Part shown: positions 56,301 to 64,000 of the stretch, piece by piece
Position numbering within the stretch: the stretch's first letter is position 1
Layout of the letters: every line of letters starts with the position of its first letter
DNA from: Lineus longissimus
Taxonomy: Eukaryota; Nemertea; Pilidiophora; Heteronemertea; Lineidae
Direction: 5' to 3'
Length of the DNA: 64,000 bases
NCBI RefSeq assembly: GCF_910592395.1
Contig: NC_088311.1
Span: 19,100,501 to 19,164,500, forward strand
The notes under the pieces: generated by a model
Database searches by the model: none
Seen by the model: the letters and a program-made list of their open reading frames with translations, nothing else
What the model was told of the DNA's origin: nothing
Translations under genes and position numbers: made by a program

Positions 56301-59300
56301 TTACTTGCATTACCAAGTACATGCTGGAGCCAGGTGTAGGTTTGGTGAAATGGTAACCAAAGTGAAAACCCCTCAAGTGCAATCGGGCATTTACAGCTCA
56401 TGCTATGCATAAAAAAACTAAATCAGCAACAAAACCATTGACATGATTGAGAGAAATAACATCAAAAGCATTCACTTGTAGAACACCGCTGAGTGTCCAC
56501 AGCAAACCAGATCATTCCACGACATCAGACACTTCAGAGCGTCACAAATATATCGTCTGCTGCATTCCACATCAGCAAATCTCCCCGATTACTCTGAGCT
56601 AACATGAGCTTGTTGTCCTAATTGGGGCTTTTCATTTCTGTCATATTTAATAACTTTGGTAATCTTAATGCATACAATTGGCCATTATGATATTAGCTTT
56701 CGATTGTTAAGGGTTTCTTTTAGCTAAAACTGTGGAACTACAAGATGCTGCAGACTAATGATTTTTGTTGCAGCAACATGAGACAAAAATCACAATGATA
56801 TCGCAGATTCATGTGATAGTCACTGCAGCCTATAGTGACATTGCGATGTAACTTGATATCTTGAACCAAACAGCCTCAAATTTTGAAATACAGGAACATG
56901 GGATACACGTCACTTTTACTTGGTATCATGAGGGGATTGACTGCCAGTTTGTGGGTGTGATTCAATCAGTCACCTCAAGACACCATAGTGACATGATAGA
57001 CATATTCACCCATAACCTTTCCTAATTGTTGATAGAACATAGTGATAATACTCATTTGATGGGCTATAAACCAGTGTTTTTCTCGAGGAGAGACTGCCCG
57101 TTTGTGATTGATACTAAATGACACTCCGAGGCGAGGTGATCATAAAGATCATCATCGAGAATCATCATTTTACAGCACATACCCCACAGAAGCCACTGTG
57201 GTTTAGTTCCTCAGGCTTTATCGACTAGCAGTCAAGATATCCGCGTTCGATCCCCACTGTTGGTGTGAGACTGTAGGCAGGTCTCTTTGTCTTTAAAGGG
57301 TAACTCATGTCAAATTTCACCATATAATGTTTCAGCTGTTTTTGACAAATGACTAGGTCACTTTCTCATAAATAGGTAAGGTTTTCGAATCGAAATGCAC
57401 ATTTTCTAGAAATTGATGGTTTAATCCCGCCCGGACGGCTCGCTTCGATGCCGTTTTTGTTGATGATGTCACAACATGAACATTTTCGCAGTCGTGGTGG
57501 TTTACCTTCAGCGATTTTATAATAAATCTAATCAAAAATGGAAAATTTGAGCTCTACATTTGTGATCAACAATTAAAAACGGACGTATTTCCGCAAAGTT
57601 GTAAATCACATAATAGTATCACTTTCAACTCGCCTCTCTCCACCAAGGTGTATTTAATGGGCACCAGTCAGAAATGCTCAGACAGTTGCCCTGGTTGAGC
57701 AGCTCATATCAGGTCCAATTAAAGGTTTCAGGACAGACCAGGGTAAGGGTAAAATCAGATGATAACCTACATTGTAGTTGATATCAGAGAATAAACTCGA
57801 ACTTTAACTTTGGTGAAAATTGCCAAGATTTTCAATTCCAAAGCAGGTTACACTTTTCCCAAATCCCGAGAAGCATGGGTATCTTTCCTGAAATCGTCGT
57901 ATTTGGTTTTACCCAGAGACTCGAAAAAGACCATTCCCCCTTCAAAGACCAACCAACGTCGCAAATGATAACACCTTTCTGATTGACACCTCGTGGATAA
58001 CAGTTTTAGTTGCCTCCATTGTGACTTGGAGGCTGAGAATCTTTGCCCAATAATCGAATCAAACGCGGGACAGACTTGAATTATTGATTCAGGATCGACA
58101 TAAAGACGTCGCCATAAATAAATCAGGAGGAATTAGATTTAGTCGCGGAGGGCGCAGGATCCATATCAACAGACATCAGAACGGTTCAGTGGCTCTCATG
58201 GTAAGGCAGATTGTGAGTAAAGGTACATGTAGACGAGTTTTGTATTTCTGGTTTGGCACAGAAATCATTTGAGTCATAAATCAGTACTGTAAACTGTGAA
58301 GTATTCACAAGCATTTTGTCATTGTCATTGACACGCAACCCAGCACGTAACTTGAGCGTAGGTGGCACGTAATTTACGCGAAACATAGAGAGATTAGTGC
58401 ATCATTGACGCGCAACTCGCGTGTACGTTGAGCTTCAATGACGCGAAGTAGGATGGATGTCATTTGTGATTGGGACTGTAATTGAGCTTGGTTTGATCAT
58501 CACCATGCTGCAGATACGCGACAAGAAATATCACTCCTACAGTTTTAGAGTCTGGTCAATACTCAAGATGAGCCATTCATCTTCCCGCAACCATTTTTCC
58601 AGCATCGAGGAGTAATTTTCTGGTGCACGGATCCGATGCCTCTGTGGGTCATTTAATCCCCCAGTCCAATTACCTCACTATAATAGACATCGGGGCATGA
58701 GCAGAATGAACAGACAACGTTTGAGTGAGTTATGATTACAACAGCAGTTAATTAAAGGCAGTACCCATCTCCCCTATACCTGTAGATCCGTGTCAAGCAG
58801 CAGTGTGTGCCTGATCAGACAAATTACCCTACTCAGCCAATCTCTGTGAGTGAACCAAGCAGTGCTTATATACAAAAACAAGCAGCATCTAGTTTTATGT
58901 GAAACCACGGAGAGGTTCTACTGTAAGTTGAGTTCATCAGCTGTGCCGTGATGAGGGTGCCAAATCTTTCCATTGCCCCCTCTACCCTGTATGTATCAGC
59001 CTAAATTAGAAGAATTTTGTAATTTGGACCAGCAAAAGGGAGTAATACTAGGAGTTTTTGGACCGAGAGACATCCCATCAGACAAGGGATTCAAAAAGAG
59101 AAAGGGTTCACAGGAACCTTGACCGGATTATTTTCTGAGCGAGAAAGTTTTCACTTAAGGACACAGCAGATGTGCAGCCCTGCTTTCAACAAAGCTAAGG
59201 ACATGTGGCCAATATATCATCATTGGTACTTCGGTCCCTAAGGTCTCTTCGAACACCTGGGTCCCTCATCTTGTCAATAATGATCAGTCACTGTGCCCTT

Positions 59301-62300
59301 GTCTTCAAAAGTGCCTTTTACCCTTATTTACCCCCACCATATTGAATGGACTGCTCTAATGCATTAACTAGAAAAGTCCAAGCAGGGAAATGGGGGTGAA
59401 CAGGTCAACAACAAAGGTTGTTTACCTGGTATAAACAACACATCAAAAGTCTATTGAGCCAAAGTTTCTCAAAGTTTGTTGTTTATATAGTGCTTTTCTA
59501 AGAGGCTTTGCTCAGAATCATCAAACAAAATACCAGAGTCTACCAACGTTCTTGAATGATCCTAGTGTAGAAAAGGAGGATCGATGTTTTGACACTTCTC
59601 ACAATGGCCCAAAATTTACAGCAGAAAGAAGCTAAAGTTTCATTTTTTATTCCACTCAATGTGAATCCTTTCTAAAGGGTGGACGTTTGCAGTGCTAAAA
59701 GATACTGTGCTTAGTATTACCTGATACACCTCGGCCCAAGACGAAGTTGACGTGGGTGATAAGTTGAAGAGTGGGTTATGTTGATACCGAAGAGTGGGTT
59801 ATGTTGATGGCATTTTGTGGTTGTCTGTTCAAGAAGATTTGCTGAAGCTGTGTCAATGAAGCGCATGTGAATTACAAACCAGTCTACTTGCCGTTTCACC
59901 CAAACCCTCAGGCCGCAATAGAAGCCGCAATGGTGTTAAGATTCAAGGCATCGCTCAACGAATAAACCCGCATTTAGCTAGCGCACTTGCTCATCAATGC
60001 CAAACTCCAGTTGGAGGATTGTCCATTAACCACCAGAACCAGAACCAGAGATGCCTCAGTTTTGGCCTACGTTTAAGCTCAACCCTTGCAATGTTCGAGC
60101 ATCGACCACAAATACCTCCAGTTCAGTGTCAATTCGTTAAAAAGACATTCTAACGACAAAATATGCCCTTATTCGCACTTGATTTCAAAGAAACTCAGAT
60201 CAGAAACACCTGCTGTTTAATATAAAGTCAACCTGGGAGATAGAACTTGATACAAAAGTCTTTGAAAGAGGCGCTATTCAAAATGAACCACAAAAAGTTT
60301 CCTCCGAGTTAAACGATGCAAAGTTAGAAGAACTCCAAGTCAAGAACTTGACAATGCTACTTTAGAGGCAGTGTAACATCAGTATTTTAGCCCTGCAGCA
60401 AACATGAAATCTTAAACGGGGAAAAATATCATCAGCAAACGTTTTAAGTGGCAGTATCAGGCTATTCCCTTTAGGACTGCTGCTCTTCTTCTGCTGCCGT
60501 GCTCTTAGGCATTACGCAACACTCCAGCTTCAAGTTCTAATACGATACCATTCCGTCTCCACGGGGAGAAATTCTTCTAAAGAGTCACGCAAACAAGTGA
60601 TTTAAATTGCAGTTATCTACGATCATGATCACACGCGACAAAAGTTGCTCGTTGCGGACTGTTCATCAGGGGTATCTAGAACCCTGAGAATATAGGACCT
60701 GTGGAACATATATCAGGGGAAGATAGAATCTGGGAACATTGAACCTGGGGAACATAGCACATTTTTTAAAACTCTTGGAAAATCTAAAAATGTATATATC
60801 AAACTATGCAAACGTATCATTGAGGGTGGGAGTCGATTGTCTCTTGGGAAAAGTTTTAATTTTTTGTTAGCAAAGTATGGTTGGGATAGGGGCAATTTGC
60901 CAAATGTATTTTTTATGACACGGGACATTGGGAGGTCAAATGTAACAGAGGGGCAGAAAAGATTGGCGGGACAGATTAGGGAATTATTATGTGGCCGGGA
61001 TAAAGGGATGTGTATACTAACGAGGGGGGAAATTGATGACATATTATTGGTACTGTGCGTTTCTTAATTGCTTATACCTTTGAACGTAGTTTTTGCATGT
61101 CTTACATGATGTCGGTTTCTCTTCCTCTTTAATTTCTATTTGTAATATCGCGTTGTAATGCACTAGTGTTTGTAATGCACCCCTTGCACTGTATTGTACC
61201 TACGAGTACGAAATAAACATAAACATAGCTACACTCCCCTACACACTATCAAAGTCGAACTGTCTGCGTAGAAGCAGTGCATGCTGCGCTAAGATGTACG
61301 AAACATTCAAAACTTCCAGCTTGCATGATGAATAAGTTTAGTGCATACAGCCTGATACTGCCAGCCTCCAGGTTCAGTTACGACAGCATCAACATCAGAC
61401 AATGTAGTCGCAGTAACTCATATTGGTGGCGCCACCTGGTTTCTTTGACATTTTCCCTTGGCTAGGGAAAATGCTCAACCGTGTCCTTTGAAGACATCAG
61501 GCAAAAAAGAGACAACAATTTTTGAAAACTTACCAGTGACGACATTGATATCGGACACATTCTCAGGCGACAAATCAGCACCACGCGAATTCTTCTCAAA
61601 CTCTTCTTTGATTTGAGTTTTCCGTTTCGCCGAGCCGCACAACCGGTAAATCCCAACGGTCTCCAATCCACGCCTATCAACCTCATCGATACACTTTTTC
61701 ACAAGAATCGGCACGCGCAGACCAGACTTCTCCCGCCGTATAATCGTTTCCAAATCTACACCAAAGAGGGCGGTTTTGTGAAGAGAAGGAGTTCGTTTTA
61801 ACGTCACTGCAGGTTCCTTGTAGGAGAGATCTAGGTATAAAATGCCTTTAGGTTCCAAACGTAATCCTATCTTGTGATTTTTACCGCATTGAAATAAGAA
61901 TTGTAAGTTAACCACGCCGTAAAAGCAAAGCTTATGCCGTGCATTTGGATCCCAGTTATACACAAGAAACGTGAGCTCCTTGGCATTTTCCAACTCGATA
62001 TCAAACGGTTCGTCCCAATCAAAATTAATAGCACCAGTGCGAATCATGGTTCTAGCTTTATTCAAGTTATCAACTTCTACTATACAGTAGAGATCTCGTA
62101 GCATTGTACTAGACGATTTTAAGCCGTGTCCAGATAGCACATGGCATTGCAACAAGCCGTCGTAACCTTTGACCTTTTCGTCAAGATGGCGGCGACTGCG
62201 GCGCTCTGTCCGATAAGTCTCGAAATCATCAATGCGTATCTGTACCGGTTTACGAGTCAATTGTAAATCGCGTATCCTTGAGATGTAATGAGGTAAGTTT

Positions 62301-62652
62301 TTCAGGTCACCGCCCTGGTCCTGGGGACTGGGTTTGACCTTGCTAGATGTTGTGCTATATGACCTACTGATATGACGTGCCTTGCTCGGAATAGGCGGTG
62401 CCATACTAGCATGATGACGTTGTTCCTGAGAGAAATCTGATTGGTCGAGGGACTCCGACCTCTGGAGTGAGGTGGAGGAGGCATCGGCACTCCATTGACG
62501 CATCACCTGTGGGTGATTCTTGCCGGGATTCGCAGCAGCTTTTCGTTGGAGGGAAGGTGATTTCGTATGGACCCACGAGGAGTATTCTTCTGCTGTGTAC
62601 GACTCTTTATCATCCTGCGGTGCGCCGTGGTGACCCGTGTCATTTGGTAGAC
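37686..62652 (-). CDS. syd-1: Syd-1 / SYDE-family RhoGAP (C2 + RhoGAP), 3' portion; 5' exons beyond window
   Basis: Four exons with GT-AG borders and consistent phases: 62652-61534, 48848-48691, 45533-45323 and 38392-37686, encoding about 730 residues to a TGA. Order: a linker with DDKESYTAEEYSSW; a Ser/Arg-rich stretch; a C2 domain (about residues 162-277 of this fragment, DGLLQCHVLSGHGL...LVYNWDP); a RhoGAP domain (about 295-493) with GIYRLCGS, carrying the arginine finger (Arg335), ITG-like VVTGLLKDFLRELPEPL, NVAVCFGPVL and DFKKHIEVLKYLL; then a 234-residue charged, disordered tail. It matches fly RhoGAP100F/Syd-1 and vertebrate SYDE1/2, presynaptic assembly proteins that act at the synaptic membrane and on Rho-family GTPases. 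The fly and worm PDZ domain would be in exons right of 64000. The gene converges on RAD54L. ATTAAA on the minus strand at 37652-37647 could be its poly(A) signal. Confidence 0.94.
38572..38832 (-). mobile_element. MITE family 3 copy
   Basis: Starts CTTAAGGGGTACGCC and ends CGGGCCTTTAAAGG, the inverse of 40793-41041. Contains TGGCTGAAACTTGGCAT and ATTCAATCACAAATT. Confidence 0.75.
38827..38940. mobile_element. Fold-back element with 13-bp perfect inverted ends
   Basis: TTAAAGGAGGAGT (38827-38839) and ACTCCTCCTTTAA (38928-38940). Inside, AGCCAGCACT and AGTGCTGGCC also pair. It abuts and overlaps the MITE family 3 copy by 6 bases. Confidence 0.75.
39351..40526 (+). repeat. 98-bp minisatellite, exactly 12 units
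   Basis: Unit starts lie every 98 bases from 39351 to 40429 and the array ends at TGGTCT, 40526. Unit includes AATACTTGTATACAGTATGC and TCATTACTACACGCTAATAA. Sites TGTAC/TGCAC and GGTTGC/GGTCGC alternate in units 4-10, giving a 196-bp dimer period. Lies in the last syd-1 intron. Confidence 0.98.
40793..41041 (+). mobile_element. MITE family 3 copy
   Basis: Begins TTTAAAGGCCCACAGCG and ends GAACGGCGTACCCCTTTAA, with GCAAGTTTCAGCGAATTCAT and CTATTTTCCTGGCCCACCAG inside. Opposite orientation to 38572-38832. Confidence 0.8.
43129..43221. promoter_or_regulatory. Cluster of five CCATAGCAACC sites (RFX half-site-like)
   Basis: CCATAGAAACC at 43129 and CCATAGCAACC at 43151, 43167, 43189 and 43211, spaced 22, 16, 22 and 22. 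The reverse complement GGTTGCTATGG resembles an RFX half-site. It may equally be a small tandem repeat. Confidence 0.4.
44770..45065 (+). repeat. Dispersed repeat, partner at about 4870-5150
   Basis: Shares AAAAATCCTCAC, CAATTGATC, TTTGAAAGTGC(A/G)(T/C)GAGGA(C/T)GATTG and GTCCACGATT with 4870-5150 in the same order. Strongly diverged. Confidence 0.6.
45323..45533 (-). CDS. syd-1: syd-1 exon: C-terminal RhoGAP
   Basis: 211 bp encoding DTMIMLMNHLKRVVLKADLN, KMTSQNVAVCFGPVLLCPAP and DFKKHIEVLKYLLDIWPESR. Acceptor CACTTCAG; donor AGAG|GTAAGA, phase 1. The frame continues 18 codons past the donor, which is not coding by this model. Confidence 0.94.
45890..46415 (+). repeat. ~70-90 bp irregular tandem repeat, about 7 units
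   Basis: AAGCAAGTGGTAAATGTTCC followed by TTTTTCATTGGGAAGCACTG recurs with variable spacing. TTTCTGCTGCCTCTTGA and GATTGGGTTTGAATGATTG mark two unit subtypes that alternate. Confidence 0.9.
46911..47023. mobile_element. Short fold-back element
   Basis: Arms at 46911-46934 and 47000-47023 (AAGGTAAAGTGGTACAATGA and its complement) are 24 bp with two mismatches; total length 113 bp. Confidence 0.75.
47180..47345 (+). mobile_element. Truncated AGCTCACCT-family element (3' end)
   Basis: TTTTTCAAGGTCACAGGGATC, then an AT-rich module and CCCCATGTGAGCACAATG-TCC-GAGGTCATTTCATTT, matching the 3' end of 17290-18451. Confidence 0.65.
47697..47801. mobile_element. Short fold-back element
   Basis: AACCCTTTCAGGACAT (47697-47712) and ATGTCCTGAAAGTGTT (47786-47801) are inverted repeats with one mismatch; a second AAAGGGTTAA lies just before the right arm. 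Confidence 0.6.
48310..48675. repeat. Degenerate ~23-bp repeat (TTATTACCTAGTCCAGGAG)
   Basis: About 14 variants of ATTACC(T/A)AGTCCAGG in a row. The array ends 16 bases from the donor of the central RhoGAP exon (48691) and so lies in the intron's first bases. Confidence 0.88.
48691..48848 (-). CDS. syd-1: syd-1 exon: central RhoGAP
   Basis: 158 bp encoding GLLKDFLRELPEPLFTNTLY, then QMLLDSINVRLPGDPSS and LLDCLPKVNQ. It lies 12.7 kb from the previous exon. Acceptor ATTTCAG, donor GTAAGA, phase 0. Confidence 0.95.
49665..49920 (+). repeat. Dispersed repeat, partner at 22070-22380
   Basis: GCCACGGAGCCCCAGAG, GTGGTCAGGGTGGTGTCCTT, GTCTGAAGTACATGA and GTCTGGTCTCAGG are shared in order with 22070-22380. 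Confidence 0.7.
50110..50180 (-). repeat. tRNA-like promoter, probable SINE remnant
   Basis: Minus-strand A box TAGTTCAGTGGA (50174-50163) and B box GGTTCGGATTGG (50128-50117), 46 bases apart as in a tRNA. No matching acceptor stem was seen. Confidence 0.5.
50505..51342. repeat. 243-bp tandem repeat x 3 with a fold-back in the third unit
   Basis: TCTCTGAATCTTCCC starts at 50505, 50748 and 50991. Units 2 and 3 are almost identical. In unit 3 the segment after CCAAAGAG (51188) contains a second direct piece of the unit, then its reverse complement to about 51305, before the unit resumes at GTTGATAGCTGGGGC. Confidence 0.95.
51188..51305. repeat. Fold-back palindrome
   Basis: CTTCATCCAGAAAATGCCAA, AGAG and its reverse complement TTGGCATTTTCTGGATGAAG meet with almost no spacer around 51231-51236. 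The inverted arm extends back to AAGGTCCCTTTCTAAGGCAG. The long perfect stem suggests template switching. Confidence 0.92.
51521..51858 (-). mobile_element. MITE family 2 copy
   Basis: CTTAAAGGGTAACTCGTGTC to GTATCACTTTAAAG, the reverse complement of 19356-19702. One difference changes the CGCTTCGATGC of the others to CACTTTGATGC. Confidence 0.92.
51865..52075 (+). repeat. MITE family 3, diverged copy
   Basis: Contains ATGCCAAGTTTCAGCAAATT, TGCACTTCTATTTTCCCAAG and ACCATATAG...GTACCCC, matching 40793-41041. It lies next to the MITE family 2 copy. Confidence 0.6.
52798..53140 (+). repeat. 113-120 bp tandem repeat x 3 from the left end of MITE family 3
   Basis: AGTTACAGAC(A/G)TGCC starts at 52798, 52911 and 53031, each followed by TCTGTTTAAAGGTCTAC and TTGAAATTTGTATTTGAA. 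TTTAAAGGTCTA is the family 3 left end. Confidence 0.88.
53141..53910. other. Intronic stretch with an unassigned 127-codon frame
   Basis: A plus-strand frame at 53304-53687 starting MMECQHENISWYNFKDS and a minus-strand frame over it are both open. Neither has a recognisable domain. Treated as non-coding. Confidence 0.35.
53911..54360 (+). repeat. Diverged tandem duplication, ~250-bp period x 2
   Basis: TGGCACTGCACGTCA at 53915 and 54165, GACATTTCTTCCCCTTGACAAC near 53985 and 54237. The copies are clearly related but substantially diverged. Confidence 0.85.
54506..54860 (+). repeat. ~65-75 bp tandem repeat x 5
   Basis: GGGC(C/T/A)AGAAGTGACTTGATA followed by GATGGCTTGTC and a TGTACTGTGTC block occurs five times. 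Unit lengths vary. Confidence 0.9.
55440..55515 (+). repeat. tRNA-like promoter, probable SINE remnant
   Basis: A box TTGCTTAGTTTG (55445) and B box GGTTCAAACCC (55492) are 47 bases apart. The region does not fold into a clear acceptor stem, so a functional tRNA is unlikely. Confidence 0.5.
55652..55965 (+). repeat. 52-bp minisatellite x 6
   Basis: GTGCTGAGTATAGTGTTGAC starts at 55652, 55705, 55759, 55811, 55863 and (GTGCCG) 55915. Each is followed by TCAAGCAGA(G/A)TCAGGCATC and TACTGCAAACT. Confidence 0.95.
56013..56345 (+). repeat. 111-bp minisatellite x 3 plus a partial unit
   Basis: TACGGTGACCAAAGTGAAAA at 56013, 56124 and 56235, followed by a shortened diverged unit. CTGGGGCCGAGTGT(G/A)G lies in each. 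It directly follows the 52-bp array, with which it shares CTCAAGC and CAGTG words. Confidence 0.95.
57192..57265 (+). repeat. tRNA-like promoter, probable SINE remnant
   Basis: A box TGGTTTAGTTCC (57199) and B box CGTTCGATCCC (57244), 45 bases apart, immediately upstream of the MITE family 2 copy. Confidence 0.55.
57291..57627 (-). mobile_element. MITE family 2 copy
   Basis: CTTTAAAGGGTAACTCATGT to GTATCACTTTCAA, with the same orientation as 51521-51858 and opposite to 19356-19702. Confidence 0.92.
58905..58928. repeat. Solo end of MITE family 1
   Basis: CGGAGAGGTTCTACTGTAAG matches the right end of the family, but no left end is found within 300 bases. Confidence 0.5.
60696..61225 (+). mobile_element. 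Probable 3' end of a non-LTR retrotransposon
   Basis: An open frame from the TAG at 60693 to 61065 encodes a basic peptide (VYIKLCKRIIEGGSR, NFLLAKYGWDRGNLP, VFFMTRDIGRSN, ELLCGRDKGMC, ILTRGEIDDILLVLCVS) and is followed by about 140 bases of untranslated sequence ending GAAATAAACATAAACATA, an A-rich repeating tail. The peptide family is not recognised with certainty. Confidence 0.45.
61534..62652 (-). CDS. syd-1: syd-1 exon: linker, C2 domain and start of RhoGAP
   Basis: 1119 bp between acceptor CGTTTTAG and donor GTAAGT. It is the largest exon in the window, open throughout from LPNDTGHHGAPQDD to SDINVVTG. The frame is open upstream of the Met often taken as a start (62503), so that Met is not the initiator. 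Enters in phase 1 and leaves in phase 1. Confidence 0.95.
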
Positions 62653-64000
62653 CTAAAACGATAAGACCATGAACAAAATGAGATTTTATTCTCTAAATAT
62701 TTCTTATTCTAATCTTTCATCAAAGATCATGAATTTGGGGTACCTCTGGTTGAAGAGAATGGGAAAATGTTAGTTCACCACTCCACCATAAGATGGAGGC
62801 ACTCACATAAAGAAATCTGGTTAGTTTACTCAAATTCAAACACAAAATTACACTTTTTGTACGCAATATCGTTCATGCATAACTAACTGCGCCTGTCACA
62901 TTCACAGTAATCAGGTAAATTGAAGGGGTTACAGGAGATTACATAACAAGCCGTCACCTTTTCTATTTCCCTGAACAAGTTCAAAATGGTCAACCTGGTT
63001 ATGCAAAATTGCTTGGTTGAGCAAAATTCTGTGCAAAAAAGAAATCTTTAGGTTGATGACTTCACCTGAAAATGAATTACAGATCAGCATTAAAATGCTG
63101 GGCAAATGAAACTAGTCAGGTTGTTTTGAGATGCCCTGTATAATGCCCATAGGCTATGCGGCATAATCCGGTTATATGGGTGTCAAACTGAAAAAGGAGC
63201 AGCTTCAATCGTCACAAGTCATGAAACAGTAGCCACAAAATGATCAACAGGGGTTGGCCGATGGAAAACTGAATTCGGCCTGTAGTGTTAGCATAGCTAG
63301 CTAGTTGTGGATATGAAATATCCGGATTGCATGCTAACGTCGAACAGATGGATGCTATAATTTTTTCATCAATTTATCATCAACATAATGTAAACTTCAC
63401 ATGCGATTCATAGCACTGACACTGGAAAACCACCACTGCAATTTAGGGCTGGCCATGAGCCCAAATTAGAAAGTTATGTTTTTAGTGGATTTTGCTTTTC
63501 AGGATCATGCTGAACACCCCATGGAGGCAGCAACAAACTCTACGAGAGTTGCCCACCTTTCCAAAGCTTACAACCTCGAGTCAATCAAGTCGGAGAAAAA
63601 GGGGCCAAATCTGCATACCCCACCCCCCGGCTAAATTCAGCCCTGCCATTTTTTTAAATTTCTCGGGCCGGCAGGAAAAGCCCTGTTTTTAATCTAATGG
63701 TTAAATCTGCAAATATAACCCCTACTTATAGATTCTCAGGCCGGAAGAGACTCCCCCCAAAAACTACCCCTTTTCCAAAGAATTCAGGAAGATTAGCTGC
63801 TCAAACATTCACCTCAGTAGGACACTGAACAGTAAGCCAACGCATTCATTAAGCCTCATTAGCTCAGACTCATTATGATAATGATGGCATTGAACATGAT
63901 GTATAGCATGAGGCATTCCAACATGACATACACTCGTTAATCTCGAATTAAAATTATTGATTAATTAGGGTGCACCAGCAATTGCAATGATGAAATTTGC
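62653..64000 (-). other. syd-1 intron (partial), right edge of window
   Basis: No upstream syd-1 exon recognised; the PDZ domain expected from homologues is not here. AT-rich with no named repeat. Confidence 0.5.

Larger units (their letters stand above)
48849..61533 (-). other. 12.7-kb syd-1 intron
   Basis: Splice phases of the flanking exons match directly. It carries arrays at 50505-51342, 52798-53140, 53911-54360, 54506-54860, 55652-55965 and 56013-56345, MITE family 2 copies at 51521 and 57291, tRNA-like elements near 50150, 55470 and 57230, and a LINE-like 3' end at 60696-61225. Between these (for instance 51,900-52,790 and 57,630-60,690) I see nothing identifiable. Confidence 0.6.

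Overview
This is a eukaryotic, intron-rich window, most likely from a marine invertebrate. It is AT-rich, has long introns and is crowded with MITE-like inverted-repeat elements, minisatellites and tRNA-derived elements. A repeat beginning AGCTCACCT, with a (GTC)n tract and repeated CAAGGTCACAGAGGTC motifs, resembles repeats common in lophotrochozoan genomes, so a mollusc, brachiopod or annelid is my best guess, but the species cannot be fixed from sequence alone. No prokaryotic operon, CRISPR array or phage feature is present.

Three protein-coding genes were reconstructed by hand from GT-AG exons with consistent phases. (1) 2778-5565, minus strand: the first four coding exons of DOT1L, the histone H3K79 methyltransferase; the rest lies left of the window. 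(2) 6654-24994, plus strand: a near-complete RAD54L homologous-recombination motor, with 19 exons giving residues 2 to 759. Only the exon carrying the start Met is not located. (3) 37686-62652, minus strand: the 3' half of syd-1/SYDE (C2 plus RhoGAP plus a charged tail); its PDZ-containing N-terminus would lie right of the window.

DOT1L and RAD54L are divergent, with about 1.1 kb between the DOT1L start codon and the first RAD54L exon found; the region holds a YY1-like motif and probably serves as a bidirectional promoter. RAD54L and syd-1 converge on a 12.7 kb intergenic region. That region is dominated by a 68-bp minisatellite that reverses direction near 28.8 kb (26.17-30.76 kb), followed by weaker repeats and MITEs.

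The 3' end of RAD54L is unusual. There is a decayed copy of the start of exon 19 in the preceding intron, a 55-bp unit spanning the end of the CDS and stop codon amplified five times, and a decayed, frameshifted copy of the last exon about 0.5 kb downstream. Introns of all three genes carry independent tandem arrays (48, 52, 71, 98, 111, 150, 243, 250 and 366 bp units), a complex fold-back at 51.2 kb, several MITE families, four tRNA-like promoters, a hammerhead-ribozyme-like core at 9.81 kb, and two clusters of RFX-type sites.

No unambiguously new gene system was found. The most distinctive features are the RAD54L 3' duplications, the inverted satellite, the fold-back and the hammerhead-like motif.
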